Origin: JABMOV01 sp964344305
GTDB lineage: Bacteria; Fidelibacterota; Marinisomatia; Marinisomatales; JABMOV01
Assembly: GCA_964344305.1 (NCBI GenBank)
Contig: CAYFMT010000009.1
Span: 1 to 64,000, forward strand
DNA length: 64,000 bases
Direction of reading: 5' to 3'
Positions within the stretch are counted from its first letter, which is position 1, and every line of letters begins with the position of its first letter. The notes beneath the pieces are model-generated. The model searched no databases. It saw only the letters and a list, made by a program, of their open reading frames with translations, and was not told the origin of the DNA. The translations under genes were made by a program, and so were the position numbers. Shown here piece by piece: positions 18,660-26,603 of the stretch.

Positions 18660-19918
18660 TGCATATTCTGTTTATATCTGATAATTTTCCACCGGAAGTG
18701 AATGCACCTGCTTCCCGCACATTTGACCATTGTAGCGAATGGGTGAAGTTGGGACATAAGGTATCCGTCATTACCTGTTTTCCAAATTTCCCCAAAGGTC
18801 AGGTTTTTGATGGGTATAAACAGAAACCGGTTCATTATGAAAAAATCAATGGAATCAATGTAATCCGAGTTGTTACGTATATCACAGCGAATGAAGGCTT
18901 CACGCGACGGATACTGGATTATATTAGTTTTATGATTTCTGCTATTTTGATTCATCCCAAAGTTGTAAAACCCGATATTGTTATAGGAACCTCTCCCCAG
19001 TTTTTTACCGCAATTGCGGCCTGGGTGATCAGCAGGATAAAACGTATTCCATTTGTATTTGAATTACGGGATATCTGGCCTGAATCCATCAAAGCTGTAG
19101 GTGCAATGGGACATTCAAAAATCATACGTTTATTTGAACGAATTGAATTGTTTTTATATGATAAAGCGGATTTGATCGTAAGCGTTACGCATGCATTTAA
19201 AGCACGTCTGATAGAACGGGGGGTGGATGGTGAAAAAATTATCCCAATTTTGAATGGCGTCAATAGGAACAGTTTTTATCCACGATCACCACATAAATCT
19301 TTGGATAAAACGTATCGACAAAATGAAGAATTCATTGTTGGTTATATCGGGACCCATGGTTTGGCTCACAGTCTGGAAACAATCCTCTACGCAGCTCAAA
19401 AGATAGAGAAAGAAAAAAAACATAACGTTCTATTTTTACTGATAGGGGGAGGCGCACGAAAAAAAGAACTGAAATTAATCAAAGAAAAGAGACAGATACA
19501 CAATGTCCAGTTTATTGATATGGTTTCAAAAAAGGACATTGTTGATTACTGGTCCATCATGGATGCCAGCATTATCCATCTTAAAAAAACAGATTTGTTT
19601 CAATCGGTTATTCCATCAAAGCTGTTTGAAAGTTTTGGCATGGGAATCCCCATTTTGCATGGTGTAAAAGGAGAATCCGCAGACATTGTAATGCAAACCA
19701 ACACGGGATTACTTTTTGAACCAGAGGATAGCGATGACATGGTTGAGAAACTGTATCAAATGGTAGAACACAGAGATAAATACAATCAGTTCAAATCCAA
19801 TTGCCCCATTGCAGCAGAAAAATTTGACAGAAGGATCCTGGCAAATGAAATGATATTTCATTTGAAAAAACTTAAGGCCCAATCACAAGCATGCAAAGAC
19901 TCGAACATTCAAAACTGA
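18659..19918 (+). CDS. Glycosyltransferase, WbuB-like
   Basis: 419 residues. The N-terminus SDNFPPEVNAPASRTFDHC and the following FPNFPKGQVFDGYK are characteristic of WbuB-type GT4 enzymes (amino-deoxyhexose transferases). The donor domain shows GYIGTHGLAHSLET and SVIPSKLFESFGMGIPILHG. A pair of hydrophobic stretches at about residues 90-130 may anchor it to the membrane. The ATG shares one base with the epimerase stop. By family it adds the second sugar of a repeat unit; the actual sugar is not known here. Confidence 0.88.
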   Translation: MHILFISDNFPPEVNAPASRTFDHCSEWVKLGHKVSVITCFPNFPKGQVFDGYKQKPVHYEKINGINVIRVVTYITANEGFTRRILDYISFMISAILIHPKVVKPDIVIGTSPQFFTAIAAWVISRIKRIPFVFELRDIWPESIKAVGAMGHSKIIRLFERIELFLYDKADLIVSVTHAFKARLIERGVDGEKIIPILNGVNRNSFYPRSPHKSLDKTYRQNEEFIVGYIGTHGLAHSLETILYAAQKIEKEKKHNVLFLLIGGGARKKELKLIKEKRQIHNVQFIDMVSKKDIVDYWSIMDASIIHLKKTDLFQSVIPSKLFESFGMGIPILHGVKGESADIVMQTNTGLLFEPEDSDDMVEKLYQMVEHRDKYNQFKSNCPIAAEKFDRRILANEMIFHLKKLKAQSQACKDSNIQN

Positions 19919-19983
19919 AGGCTATTCACCTTTTTTCAATTGGGTAATTGCTGAAATTGGCATGAGTCATCATAGAGGAAAAC

Positions 19984-21348
19984 GTGAAAAATTACAAAAT
20001 ACTTAGTTTCATCTTAATCATATCATTTTTGCATTCACAATTTGTATCTCGCCATGATTATCAATTTATCGTTATGAAACAGTCTTTCCGAATTAATCAC
20101 GAATCTAATAGATTGAACGAGTTTTCACTGGGGTCGTTTGATGGATTGAACTATACCCGGTTCAGGCTATTTCCAAAGCATATCTCATCAGATATTGCAC
20201 GTTTTCAACTTCATGGGGATATCAGTATTTCTCAAGGGAACTGGAGTGGAATTATCCAACCTGTCGTTGAAAAATCCGTAAAAGGTGACTCTGAATTTGG
20301 AACCGGTTTTCAGCGATATGATCTCAATGGACGATTCATCAACTCATTTGTAAGGTATGATGATTCTCAAATGACCATACAATTGGGAAGGGGGCCTATT
20401 CGATGGGGACAGAGCTGGAGTCATTCCATAATTCAATCAGGCATTATCCCACAATACGACCATGCATACGCGAGAGCTAAAATCTGGGTATTCAGCTGGG
20501 ATGTCCTTTATGGGCGATTAAATACAGAATTTTCCAACAGCAATCGAATTTCAAGACACATATCGGGTCACAAACTTTCAGGATTGTTTATTAATGAAAG
20601 ACTCCTTTTTGAATTTGGCGAGCAGATTATATACACCGGGGAGAATCGCGGATTTGAGTTAATGTATATCAACCCTGGTGTCCCGTATGTTTTTGCAGCC
20701 TATGAGAATGAAGACTTAAATGTTGACGGATACAACAATGACAATGGAATGATATTTGTGGATTTCAGGTGGATTCAAAATCCAGGTTTATCCTTCTATG
20801 GAGAATTCATTCTGGATGACTATCAGTTAGATGATACGGATGTGCAGAATATGTTGGGGTACAAACTTGGATTGGACGGTGCAATTAATCTGCTGAATAG
20901 ACAAATCACTTTTGAAACGGAGTACACACAAATTGATTCATGGACCTATATCCATCACGGTCAATTCACCACCTTGCAGAATCGTGGTCATGCCATCGGA
21001 TACCCTTACGGATCGGATGTGAGATCATTCCGAATACAGGCTGACTACTGGGTTCATGAAAAATGGATACTGGATGTTGAATACACATGGATGGAAAAAG
21101 GAAGTTATACACTTCAAATGCCTTGGGGGAATACTAATTCAAAAAATGATCCATTCCCCTCAGAACCAACCTCAATTCTGAACCTCTTTGAATCATCTAT
21201 AAGCTACTGGATGAAACATGGTATCATAGAGGCTGGCTGGTCCAACATTCCATTCCCCCACGAAATCGCTTATGAAGGTAGAACTGAGTTAAAAGGATCA
21301 TTTTTCTTAAAGCTTCAGCTGGTGTATGAATTAAAACATGAGTTTTAA
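19984..21348 (+). CDS. Wzi-like capsule assembly outer-membrane protein
   Basis: 454 residues with a signal peptide (hydrophobic core in residues 5-20, cleavage near SFLHSQ). The rest alternates aromatic and polar residues as in an outer-membrane beta-barrel. QLGRGPIRWGQSWSH and a preceding FQRYDLNGRFINSFV region resemble Wzi, the lectin-like barrel that tethers capsule to the cell surface. The start is GTG after a 65-base gap. Context, at the end of a capsule-type locus, supports the call; the family match is by pattern only. Confidence 0.72.
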   Translation: MKNYKILSFILIISFLHSQFVSRHDYQFIVMKQSFRINHESNRLNEFSLGSFDGLNYTRFRLFPKHISSDIARFQLHGDISISQGNWSGIIQPVVEKSVKGDSEFGTGFQRYDLNGRFINSFVRYDDSQMTIQLGRGPIRWGQSWSHSIIQSGIIPQYDHAYARAKIWVFSWDVLYGRLNTEFSNSNRISRHISGHKLSGLFINERLLFEFGEQIIYTGENRGFELMYINPGVPYVFAAYENEDLNVDGYNNDNGMIFVDFRWIQNPGLSFYGEFILDDYQLDDTDVQNMLGYKLGLDGAINLLNRQITFETEYTQIDSWTYIHHGQFTTLQNRGHAIGYPYGSDVRSFRIQADYWVHEKWILDVEYTWMEKGSYTLQMPWGNTNSKNDPFPSEPTSILNLFESSISYWMKHGIIEAGWSNIPFPHEIAYEGRTELKGSFFLKLQLVYELKHEF

Positions 21349-21353
21349 AATTG

Positions 21354-21440
21354 GTAACGAGTGACCAGTGACATATGTGTCAATTAATGGTGAGAAAAAT
21401 TATGTCTCGTCACTCGTTACGTGTAACTAGTCACTTAGTA
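21354..21440. repeat. Inverted repeat of a GTAACGAGTGAC word
   Basis: GTAACGAGTGAC at 21354-21365 is repeated as its exact reverse complement at 21409-21420, followed by a related GTAACTAGTCAC-like word. It lies in the 221-base gap between the Wzi-like gene and the initiating transferase gene. The words resemble the degenerate GTCACGAGTCACG repeats seen near 25.77 kb. The loop of 43 bases has no poly-T tail, so it is not a standard terminator. Confidence 0.6.
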
Positions 21441-21569
21441 ATTTCCCGTTTCCATTTATTGATTTCCCTCACACACACCATCCAACACGACCCTTAGATT
21501 CGCCATGCTGTTTTTCTAAAAACCCAAATAATCCATGTAATAAACATTAGAATTCTATAATATGACCCC

Positions 21570-23186
21570 ATGACTGCACTAACATATTTCACATTAGCAT
21601 TTGCTTTAACACTCTGGCTTTCCAGGTTCTTGTTGACCTATATGGATCCTTCATTTTTTATGGATCATCCAACTGAGAGGAAAATTCACGATCGGCCAAA
21701 ACCAAGATTCGGTGGTTTGGCATTTGGTCCCATTATCATTATTCTTGGTTGGTTCCTGCTGAATGGAGCAGGACATCTTACCTGGTATTTCCTCGGGGCC
21801 ATTGCCATATTTATACTTGGTGCAGTGGATGACTACTGGACTATCTCATGGCATGTAAAGCTGCCGGTCCAGCTATTTGTGGGTTTCCTTGTAGTCATTC
21901 AATTCTTAAACCATATTGAATCCATCTCCTTTTTCTCATTGGTTCTTCCGGAAAATCAATGGATTCTGATAGGTTTGTATGTGTTCTGGTTCATCGGTAT
22001 TCTAAATGCCATGAATTTAATAGATGGCATGGATGGACTGGCTGGTGGATTTGTTTTTCTTTCCTCATTTGCCTGTATAATTCTGGGATGGTATTACGAG
22101 GCCAGACAGTTCATGTATATTAATGCCATCATCATGGGTGCCATGATAGCTTTCTTGCATTTTAATCAGAAGCCATCCAAATTTTTTATGGGTGATAGTG
22201 GCAGTCTACTACTGGGATTTCATATCGCAACCTTACCATTGCAAATGGTATCATCATTAAATGGCATTCAAACGATAGATATGACTCCCTTCATCCTTCT
22301 TACTTCATACTTAATTATTGATACAACCAGGGTTTTTTATATAAGGATTTACAATAAGCGTCATCCATTGGAGCCTGATCAATCTCACTTACATCATATC
22401 ATGCTAAAAAATAGTGGTTCATATAATGGTACATTGTTGTCCATCTTTTTTTTCCTGGGAATATCAGGCATTACTGCCCTTATCTATACAATGAAAAACC
22501 TGAACATCATTTATATGTATGTGTATTTTGCTATCATTCTATTGGTAGTGCTCGTGCCTAAAATCATGGACAGCATTGTTTTTCTATTAACGCGAATAAT
22601 ACAATCCATTAAAACAAATGAAATTGAATATGACCCAATGCGGTTGATTTTACGTGTTAGATACTTACCATTTATTACTATTCTGTATTTTGCAGGGATA
22701 CTACTGGTGTCTCCTGGTCTAAACCAAATGAATACAGTGTCAGCCCTCCTGGTATTAAGCAGTGTAATTATACTGGCATTTATTTTTTCAGGGACCAATA
22801 TACATTATCGGTCAGAAGTGTTGATAATTGGTATAGGAATTATTCAATCTGTTTTTGTGTTCAATCTGTACTCGAGTGATACTTCCTTCTCAAATGGAAT
22901 ATTGATTCAGACTGGGAATATCCTTAGATATGGAAGCCTTTTGTTTATTTCCGTCGTCACATTTATGAACTACATTTTGCATGGGAAGCGGATTCCCGGT
23001 GAATTCTGGTCCGCCACGGATCTACTTATTATCATTATTCTGGCAGGTCGTGCAAGTATAAAATCTATTGGATTTGGTATTCCTGTCTTTATGTCGTTTG
23101 AATTAGGAATAATATATTTAAGCAACAAACTTTATGTTCCACGAATCCTTTTGGGTTCGCTTTTAGCACCCCAGAACACGAGGTGA
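21570..23186 (+). CDS. Undecaprenyl-phosphate glycosyl-1-phosphate transferase (WecA/MraY family)
   Basis: 538 residues, a multi-pass membrane protein. The N-terminal ~330 residues carry the polyprenol-phosphate sugar-1-phosphate transferase motifs: VDDYW, the NAMNLIDGMDGLAGG catalytic Asp segment, FMGDSGSLLLGF, and DQSHLHHIM on the last cytoplasmic loop. The remaining ~200 residues are five or six extra membrane segments not found in the basic WecA fold. It would start synthesis of the lipid-linked unit by loading sugar-1-phosphate on undecaprenyl phosphate. The gene follows a 221-base gap, so it may have its own promoter. Confidence 0.9.
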   Translation: MTALTYFTLAFALTLWLSRFLLTYMDPSFFMDHPTERKIHDRPKPRFGGLAFGPIIIILGWFLLNGAGHLTWYFLGAIAIFILGAVDDYWTISWHVKLPVQLFVGFLVVIQFLNHIESISFFSLVLPENQWILIGLYVFWFIGILNAMNLIDGMDGLAGGFVFLSSFACIILGWYYEARQFMYINAIIMGAMIAFLHFNQKPSKFFMGDSGSLLLGFHIATLPLQMVSSLNGIQTIDMTPFILLTSYLIIDTTRVFYIRIYNKRHPLEPDQSHLHHIMLKNSGSYNGTLLSIFFFLGISGITALIYTMKNLNIIYMYVYFAIILLVVLVPKIMDSIVFLLTRIIQSIKTNEIEYDPMRLILRVRYLPFITILYFAGILLVSPGLNQMNTVSALLVLSSVIILAFIFSGTNIHYRSEVLIIGIGIIQSVFVFNLYSSDTSFSNGILIQTGNILRYGSLLFISVVTFMNYILHGKRIPGEFWSATDLLIIIILAGRASIKSIGFGIPVFMSFELGIIYLSNKLYVPRILLGSLLAPQNTR

Positions 23187-23311
23187 ATCGGTCACATATC
23201 ACATGAAGCTACCGTCGATAAATATTCTTTATGAAACTATTGTATCATGACTTCATGCGTCGTAAAATCAACCTAAGCTGTCAAAATTTATTTAACATTG
23301 GAGGCAAACAA

Positions 23312-23839
23312 ATGAAACGTATTGGCTATATAGTATTGGTATCCTTACTGTGTATAATGCCATTGAATGCTCAAGGCATGGCAGCACTGGAAGGATATGA
23401 TGTAGGAGTCACAGGAAGTCTGGGCTTCATAAACGGTGCATTCATGACCAATGCTCCTGCGGGGGCAAGTTTGGTAATTGGTACACCATTCGGATACAAC
23501 GTGAGCGGTTTTGATTTAACCTTTTCAGCTGCATTGGGTATGTACTCAGCTGAGAAAAATGAAGGTGATAAGTTTGCACCTTTCGTAGCAGGAGTGGGTG
23601 CAAATATGACCATAGCTGAAATGGTATTTGCTGAATCACATCTGGGTCTTGTCGGTGCCGGTTTTGGTGTTCGTGGCTTTGCTGGAGTTTCTCTTGAAAG
23701 ACTCATGAAACAATCTCTGAATCTTCCTGTCAACATATTGGTTGGTGGTGAAGGGTTCTTAGCACTGAAACCTGATTCAAATGCACCGAATTCTACTTAT
23801 TGGGGTGGATTGGGTGTAAGATTGGACTACAGTTTCTAA
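23312..23839 (+). CDS. Small exported protein, probable outer-membrane barrel, unknown function
   Basis: 175 residues from the ATG at 23312, which has a strong GGAGG ribosome-binding site seven to eleven bases upstream; the frame is open further back but the signal peptide MKRIGYIVLVSLLCIMPLNAQ fits this start. The mature part is Gly- and Ala-rich with alternating hydrophobic residues and ends in DYSF, a C-terminal aromatic as in outer-membrane beta-barrels. An intrinsic terminator follows at once, so it is probably a single-gene unit. No family recognised. Confidence 0.8.
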   Translation: MKRIGYIVLVSLLCIMPLNAQGMAALEGYDVGVTGSLGFINGAFMTNAPAGASLVIGTPFGYNVSGFDLTFSAALGMYSAEKNEGDKFAPFVAGVGANMTIAEMVFAESHLGLVGAGFGVRGFAGVSLERLMKQSLNLPVNILVGGEGFLALKPDSNAPNSTYWGGLGVRLDYSF

Positions 23840-23865
23840 TTACTCTCACTGATCACAAATACATT

Positions 23866-23895
23866 AAAGGCGTTCAGAAATGGGCGCCTTTTTTT
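23866..23895 (+). terminator. Rho-independent terminator
   Basis: AAAGGCG (23866-23872) pairs with CGCCTTT (23885-23891) around a 12-base loop, followed directly by a run of T. It lies 27 bases after the stop of the small exported protein and would end that transcript. Confidence 0.8.
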
Positions 23896-23952
23896 ATACT
23901 TGAATACGTGAATTGTGAGTCGTGATGCGAAATGTTAACCTGTCCATTGTAG

Positions 23953-23975
23953 TCCCGCACATGAAAATGTCGGGA
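23953..23975. repeat. TCCCG-ACAT hairpin element (solitary copy)
   Basis: TCCCG, a bulged C, ACAT, loop GAAA, then ATGTCGGGA: a 9-bp stem with one bulge. The same stem, with or without a bulged base at the same place, is found three times in the tRNA-Val locus at 62046-62066, 62435-62455 and 62463-62484. Confidence 0.7.
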
Positions 23976-24278
23976 CGTAGATGGATACGTGATCTGTGAT
24001 GCTTTATATGTAATGAACGATGGGTGCTGTGTGAATGACGGATTATACAAAACTTGGATAGGTTTTTCCTTTGTGGAAAGAACCAATAGATGGGTAGAAA
24101 AATATTTGGCACTTTACTATCCGTACTAGACTCCTTGCGGACACGAAATAACAAAGGACGGTTAATTTCCTGACTTCAGTCTCCCGATCCCTGTCGCCAG
24201 TTGTCAGTTTTCAGTCTCCAGCATACGAATCACGCATATCGCGTTACGGATCACACATCACAGATCACGATTCACGAC

Positions 24279-25436
24279 TTACGGCATCGCCATCTCCGCC
24301 GCAATCCCATCCGCAAATGCAAGCCCTGTCTCTGTAAGTCGAATCCTTCCGCCCGAAATCTCCAAGCAACCTGGGTATTCACCCATCACGCATTTCACAT
24401 TACGCATTACGATCTCATGGTATTTGGAAGGCAGGTCATTAACCGAAAACCCATCAGATAGCCTCAACCCAAATCCCGTCACCTGATTCACGTACTCTAC
24501 ATCGTCCATCTCATAGGAAGTCTCAACGGACGATCCACCATCTTTCATCCTGCGAATATATTCATGAACAGATGACAGATTGTTCCACCGGGTAATCCCA
24601 TCAAAACCATGGGCAGAGGGACCAAACGCCAGGTATGGGTGAATACACCAGTAATGAAGGTTGTGCTTACATTCATACCCTGGGAGAGAAAAGTTGGAAA
24701 TCTCATAAGGGATGTACCCGTCATTCTTCAGGATCTGTCTGGTACGATAAAACATATCAAGTGAGATGTCATCCTCTGGCATGGTAATCATTCCCGCTTC
24801 AACCCCTTTATGAAGGCCCGTATTATCCTCCACTGTAAGGCTGTAAGCCGATACGTGCTGAACACCCATAGCCAGGATGGTTCTTAGGTCCAATTCCCAC
24901 TCATCAGTAGTTTGATTCGGAATTCCAAAAATGAGGTCTGTGTTGATATTGGACAGTCCCGAATCCTGCACCTGTTTAATGGTGTCAATAGCCTGACCTG
25001 CTGTATGGATCCGCGTGAGTAAATCCAGGTGTTTCTGATGGAGAGATTGAATCCCTATGGATAAGCGGTTGACTCCCATCCCTGGTAGGGATATTAAAAG
25101 CTCCTTTTTTAATTCACCGGGATTGGTCTCTATTGTGAATTCGGTTACATTCGACAAATCCAGGTGTTTGTGAAGAGCGTTCAGTACTTGGTCCAGTTGA
25201 TGCTTTCCAAGGATTGTGGGAGTCCCACCACCGAAGAAAACGGTATCAATATCCCACCCAGTATTACGATAGGGTGATTGTGAGATTTCAAGTATAAGAG
25301 CATCCACAAAGGCGGGGATGAGCTCTTCCTTGTCTGCAACAGAGTAAAAATCACAGTACATGCATTTTGTGAGGCAAAAGGGGATATGAATGTAGAGACC
25401 GCCAGTCTTGCTTTGGGGGTAGGATTCCATAATCAA
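24279..25436 (-). CDS. hemW: HemW-like radical SAM protein
   Basis: 385 residues. The radical SAM cluster motif C-x3-C-x2-C is at residues 21-28, GGGTPT at about 69-74, and NTDLIFGIPNQT further on. HemW-family proteins resemble oxygen-independent coproporphyrinogen III oxidase; the CxxxCxYC spacing and length fit HemW, which handles heme rather than oxidising the porphyrinogen. Two oddities: residues about 341-351 (24384-24413) are encoded by a copy of the degenerate repeat that fills the nearby intergenic DNA, and the stop codon itself lies in such a repeat. ATG at 25430 is an equally good start. Confidence 0.88.
   Translation of the reverse strand: MIMESYPQSKTGGLYIHIPFCLTKCMYCDFYSVADKEELIPAFVDALILEISQSPYRNTGWDIDTVFFGGGTPTILGKHQLDQVLNALHKHLDLSNVTEFTIETNPGELKKELLISLPGMGVNRLSIGIQSLHQKHLDLLTRIHTAGQAIDTIKQVQDSGLSNINTDLIFGIPNQTTDEWELDLRTILAMGVQHVSAYSLTVEDNTGLHKGVEAGMITMPEDDISLDMFYRTRQILKNDGYIPYEISNFSLPGYECKHNLHYWCIHPYLAFGPSAHGFDGITRWNNLSSVHEYIRRMKDGGSSVETSYEMDDVEYVNQVTGFGLRLSDGFSVNDLPSKYHEIVMRNVKCVMGEYPGCLEISGGRIRLTETGLAFADGIAAEMAMP
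24384..24413. repeat. Degenerate TCACGCA-type repeat inside the hemW coding region
   Basis: The + strand reads CATCACGCATTTCACATTAC then GCATTACGAT, the same kind of words as in the flanking intergenic DNA at 24226-24278 and 25680-25708. It is in frame and adds roughly ten residues to HemW near its C-terminus. Confidence 0.6.
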
Positions 25437-25522
25437 AATTACCCTGTCATCTTGCTGGAATGAAATGGTGAATGAATCGTCACCTTCCTAGGGTGTGGCT
25501 TAGAATTCTCCACAAACTAAAT

Positions 25523-25552
25523 GAGATCGCTTCATTTCATTCGCGATGACAA
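25523..25552 (+). repeat. Direct repeat, copy 1 (GAGATCGCTTCAT type)
   Basis: Thirty bases beginning GAGATCGCTTCATTTCATTC and ending GCGATGACAA. Copy 2 at 25712-25741 differs at about two positions. A shorter piece, AGAGATCGCTTC, recurs near 26474. Confidence 0.75.
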
Positions 25553-25560
25553 CACCGTAC

Positions 25561-25625
25561 TGTCATTGCGAGGAATGACAGAAAGTTTACTAACCGTAAT
25601 GCAATGAAGATTGGTGGCAATCTCT
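25561..25625. repeat. TGTCATTGCGAG...GGCAATCTC interspersed element, copy 1
   Basis: Begins TGTCATTGCGAG and ends GGCAATCTCTG, with an inner CCGTAATGCAATGAAGATTG. A second copy at 26231-26290 shares both ends and the inner AATGAAGAT segment. Elements with TGTCATTGCGAG and GCAATCTC ends are widespread in bacterial intergenic DNA as small palindrome-related repeats. Confidence 0.65.
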
Positions 25626-25711
25626 GAACCAGTCTATTTTATATCGAATTAATGGAAGAGACGCCCAAGATGTTACACATCCCGCATCACGATTTACGAT
25701 TCACGAATATA

Positions 25712-25741
25712 GAGATCGCTTCATGTCATTCGCGATGACAA
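25712..25741 (+). repeat. Direct repeat, copy 2 (GAGATCGCTTCAT type)
   Basis: Begins GAGATCGCTTCATGTCATTC and ends GCGATGACAA/T; pairs with the copy at 25523-25552, 189 bases away in the same orientation. Confidence 0.75.
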
Positions 25742-25788
25742 TAAAACTACATACTTGTTACATGTCACTTGTCACGAGTCACGGAGTT

Positions 25789-26169
25789 TCATTCTGTCAA
25801 ATCATCCAGATCATCCCGCATAAGTATGAGTACTGCAGATTGAGGTACAATGAGGTAAGAAATATCATCCACCTTGATCTCAATGGAAGACTTGCTTAAA
25901 AAGAGAGCATAATCCCCAACCTCTGCCTGTGTGGGTATATATTTCACATCCGGGTCAATCCGTTCATCCCAGGGTTCATCGGTTGAATCATCAGGTTTTC
26001 CAAGGGGAATACCTGGACCCACTTCCACCACGATCCCGCCTCGAATATCTTGCTTATCAATGACACTCGGTGGTAAATACAGACCTGAAGCGGATTTCTT
26101 TTCTCCGCTTTCCGGACGAATCAAGAGGCGATCCCCCACCACAATGATCTGTTTGTTTTTGCTTTTCAT
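25789..26169 (-). CDS. GroES-like (Cpn10 domain) protein
   Basis: 126 residues. VGDRLLIRPESGEKKSASGLYLPPSV (in parts) matches the GroES start and mobile loop, with LYL in place of the usual IVL that contacts GroEL. GGIVVEVGPG and VGDYALFLSKSSIEIKVDDI follow the Cpn10 pattern, ending in IVPQSAVLILM. It is about 25-30 residues longer than normal GroES because of an insertion rich in Asp, Glu and Pro after GPG (residues about 53-80). No groEL lies next to it, so it may be a second, specialised co-chaperonin. Confidence 0.8.
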   Translation of the reverse strand: MKSKNKQIIVVGDRLLIRPESGEKKSASGLYLPPSVIDKQDIRGGIVVEVGPGIPLGKPDDSTDEPWDERIDPDVKYIPTQAEVGDYALFLSKSSIEIKVDDISYLIVPQSAVLILMRDDLDDLTE

Positions 26170-26230
26170 GTTAGAATTTAAAAATGCTGTTATTGCTATT
26201 CCGATTAAATCGTGGGTAGCATTATCACCC

Positions 26231-26290
26231 TGTCATTGCGAGCGGCTTGACCATCGTAATAAAATGAAGATGGTAGCGAAGCAATCTATG
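26231..26290. repeat. TGTCATTGCGAG...GCAATCT interspersed element, copy 2
   Basis: Begins TGTCATTGCGAGCGG and ends GAAGCAATCTATG; the middle carries AATAAAATGAAGATGG, similar to copy 1 at 25561-25625. Confidence 0.65.
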
Positions 26291-26517
26291 ACCCCAGAAT
26301 TGAGATCACGTCGTCCTTTCAGTCCTCGCGTGGCTTGCCGAAGCAGTCTTGCGAAGGCAGGTGATGACTACAAAACCTCAAACTGGCAACTGAGAACTGC
26401 CCACTGATTCCAATCTTCCTTTTACAGATCACGCATACCGCTTGACGCATCACAACCTACGATCCACGAGTAAAGAGATCGCTTCTCCAAACTCCTGCCT
26501 CCATCAACTTTCACAAT

Positions 26518-26555
26518 CCCCCAGCCCCTAACCCCTAGCCCCCAATCCCAACCCC
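26518..26555 (-). repeat. G-run tract able to form a quadruplex (minus strand)
   Basis: Six C-runs on the + strand at 26518-26522, 26525-26528, 26532-26535, 26539-26543, 26547-26549 and 26552-26555, separated by 2-3 bases (AG, TAA, TAG, AAT, AA). The minus strand therefore has six runs of three to five G with very short loops. It lies 49 bases before the GNAT gene. Confidence 0.6.
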
Positions 26556-26603
26556 TAGCAACTCCATCTTTCATTCCCCTGTGTTATTCACGAAATTCCT
26601 GAG

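Larger units (their letters stand above)
23840..24278. repeat. Repeat-filled intergenic region
   Basis: No gene is seen in these 439 bases. They hold a terminator, then words such as GTGAATTGTGAGTCGTGATG and GATACGTGATCTGTGATG (23905-24010), and near the right end the same kind of words on the other strand (ATCACGCATATCGCG, ATCACAGATCACGATTCACG, 24226-24278). A second word type, CAGTTGTCAGTTTTCAGTC, is at about 24197-24217. One TCCCG...CGGGA hairpin sits at 23953-23975. Confidence 0.7.
25437..25788. repeat. Repeat-filled intergenic region
   Basis: 352 bases without a gene, between two minus-strand genes. Contents: a 30-base direct repeat pair (GAGATCGCTTCAT...GCGATGACA) at 25523-25552 and 25712-25741, a TGTCATTGCGAG...GGCAATCTC element at 25561-25625, TCACGATTTACGATTCACGA words at about 25686-25706, and GTCACTTGTCACGAGTCACG at 25765-25784. 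Any promoter for hemW must lie here, but none stands out. Confidence 0.7.
26170..26603. repeat. Repeat-filled intergenic region between divergent genes
   Basis: 434 bases with no convincing gene. It contains a TGTCATTGCGAG element (26231-26290), a GCGAAGGCAGGTGATGAC segment (26351-26368) that recurs near 62010-62025, a CAGTT-type word array on the reverse strand (about 26373-26404), TCACGCATACCGC/ACGCATCACAACC words (26428-26455), and a C-rich tract (26518-26555). Promoters for the divergent GroES-like and GNAT genes are expected here but not recognisable. Confidence 0.65.

Noticed and set aside
19921..19945. Terminator after the WbuB-like gene.
   Set aside because: There is a T-run but no stem that pairs in front of it.
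24201..24461. Plus-strand open frame of 86 codons near the end of hemW.
   Set aside because: It is made of degenerate repeats and the antisense of hemW.
25931..26407. Plus-strand open frame of 158 codons over the GroES-like gene and repeats.
   Set aside because: Half is antisense to the GroES-like gene and half translates the interspersed repeats.
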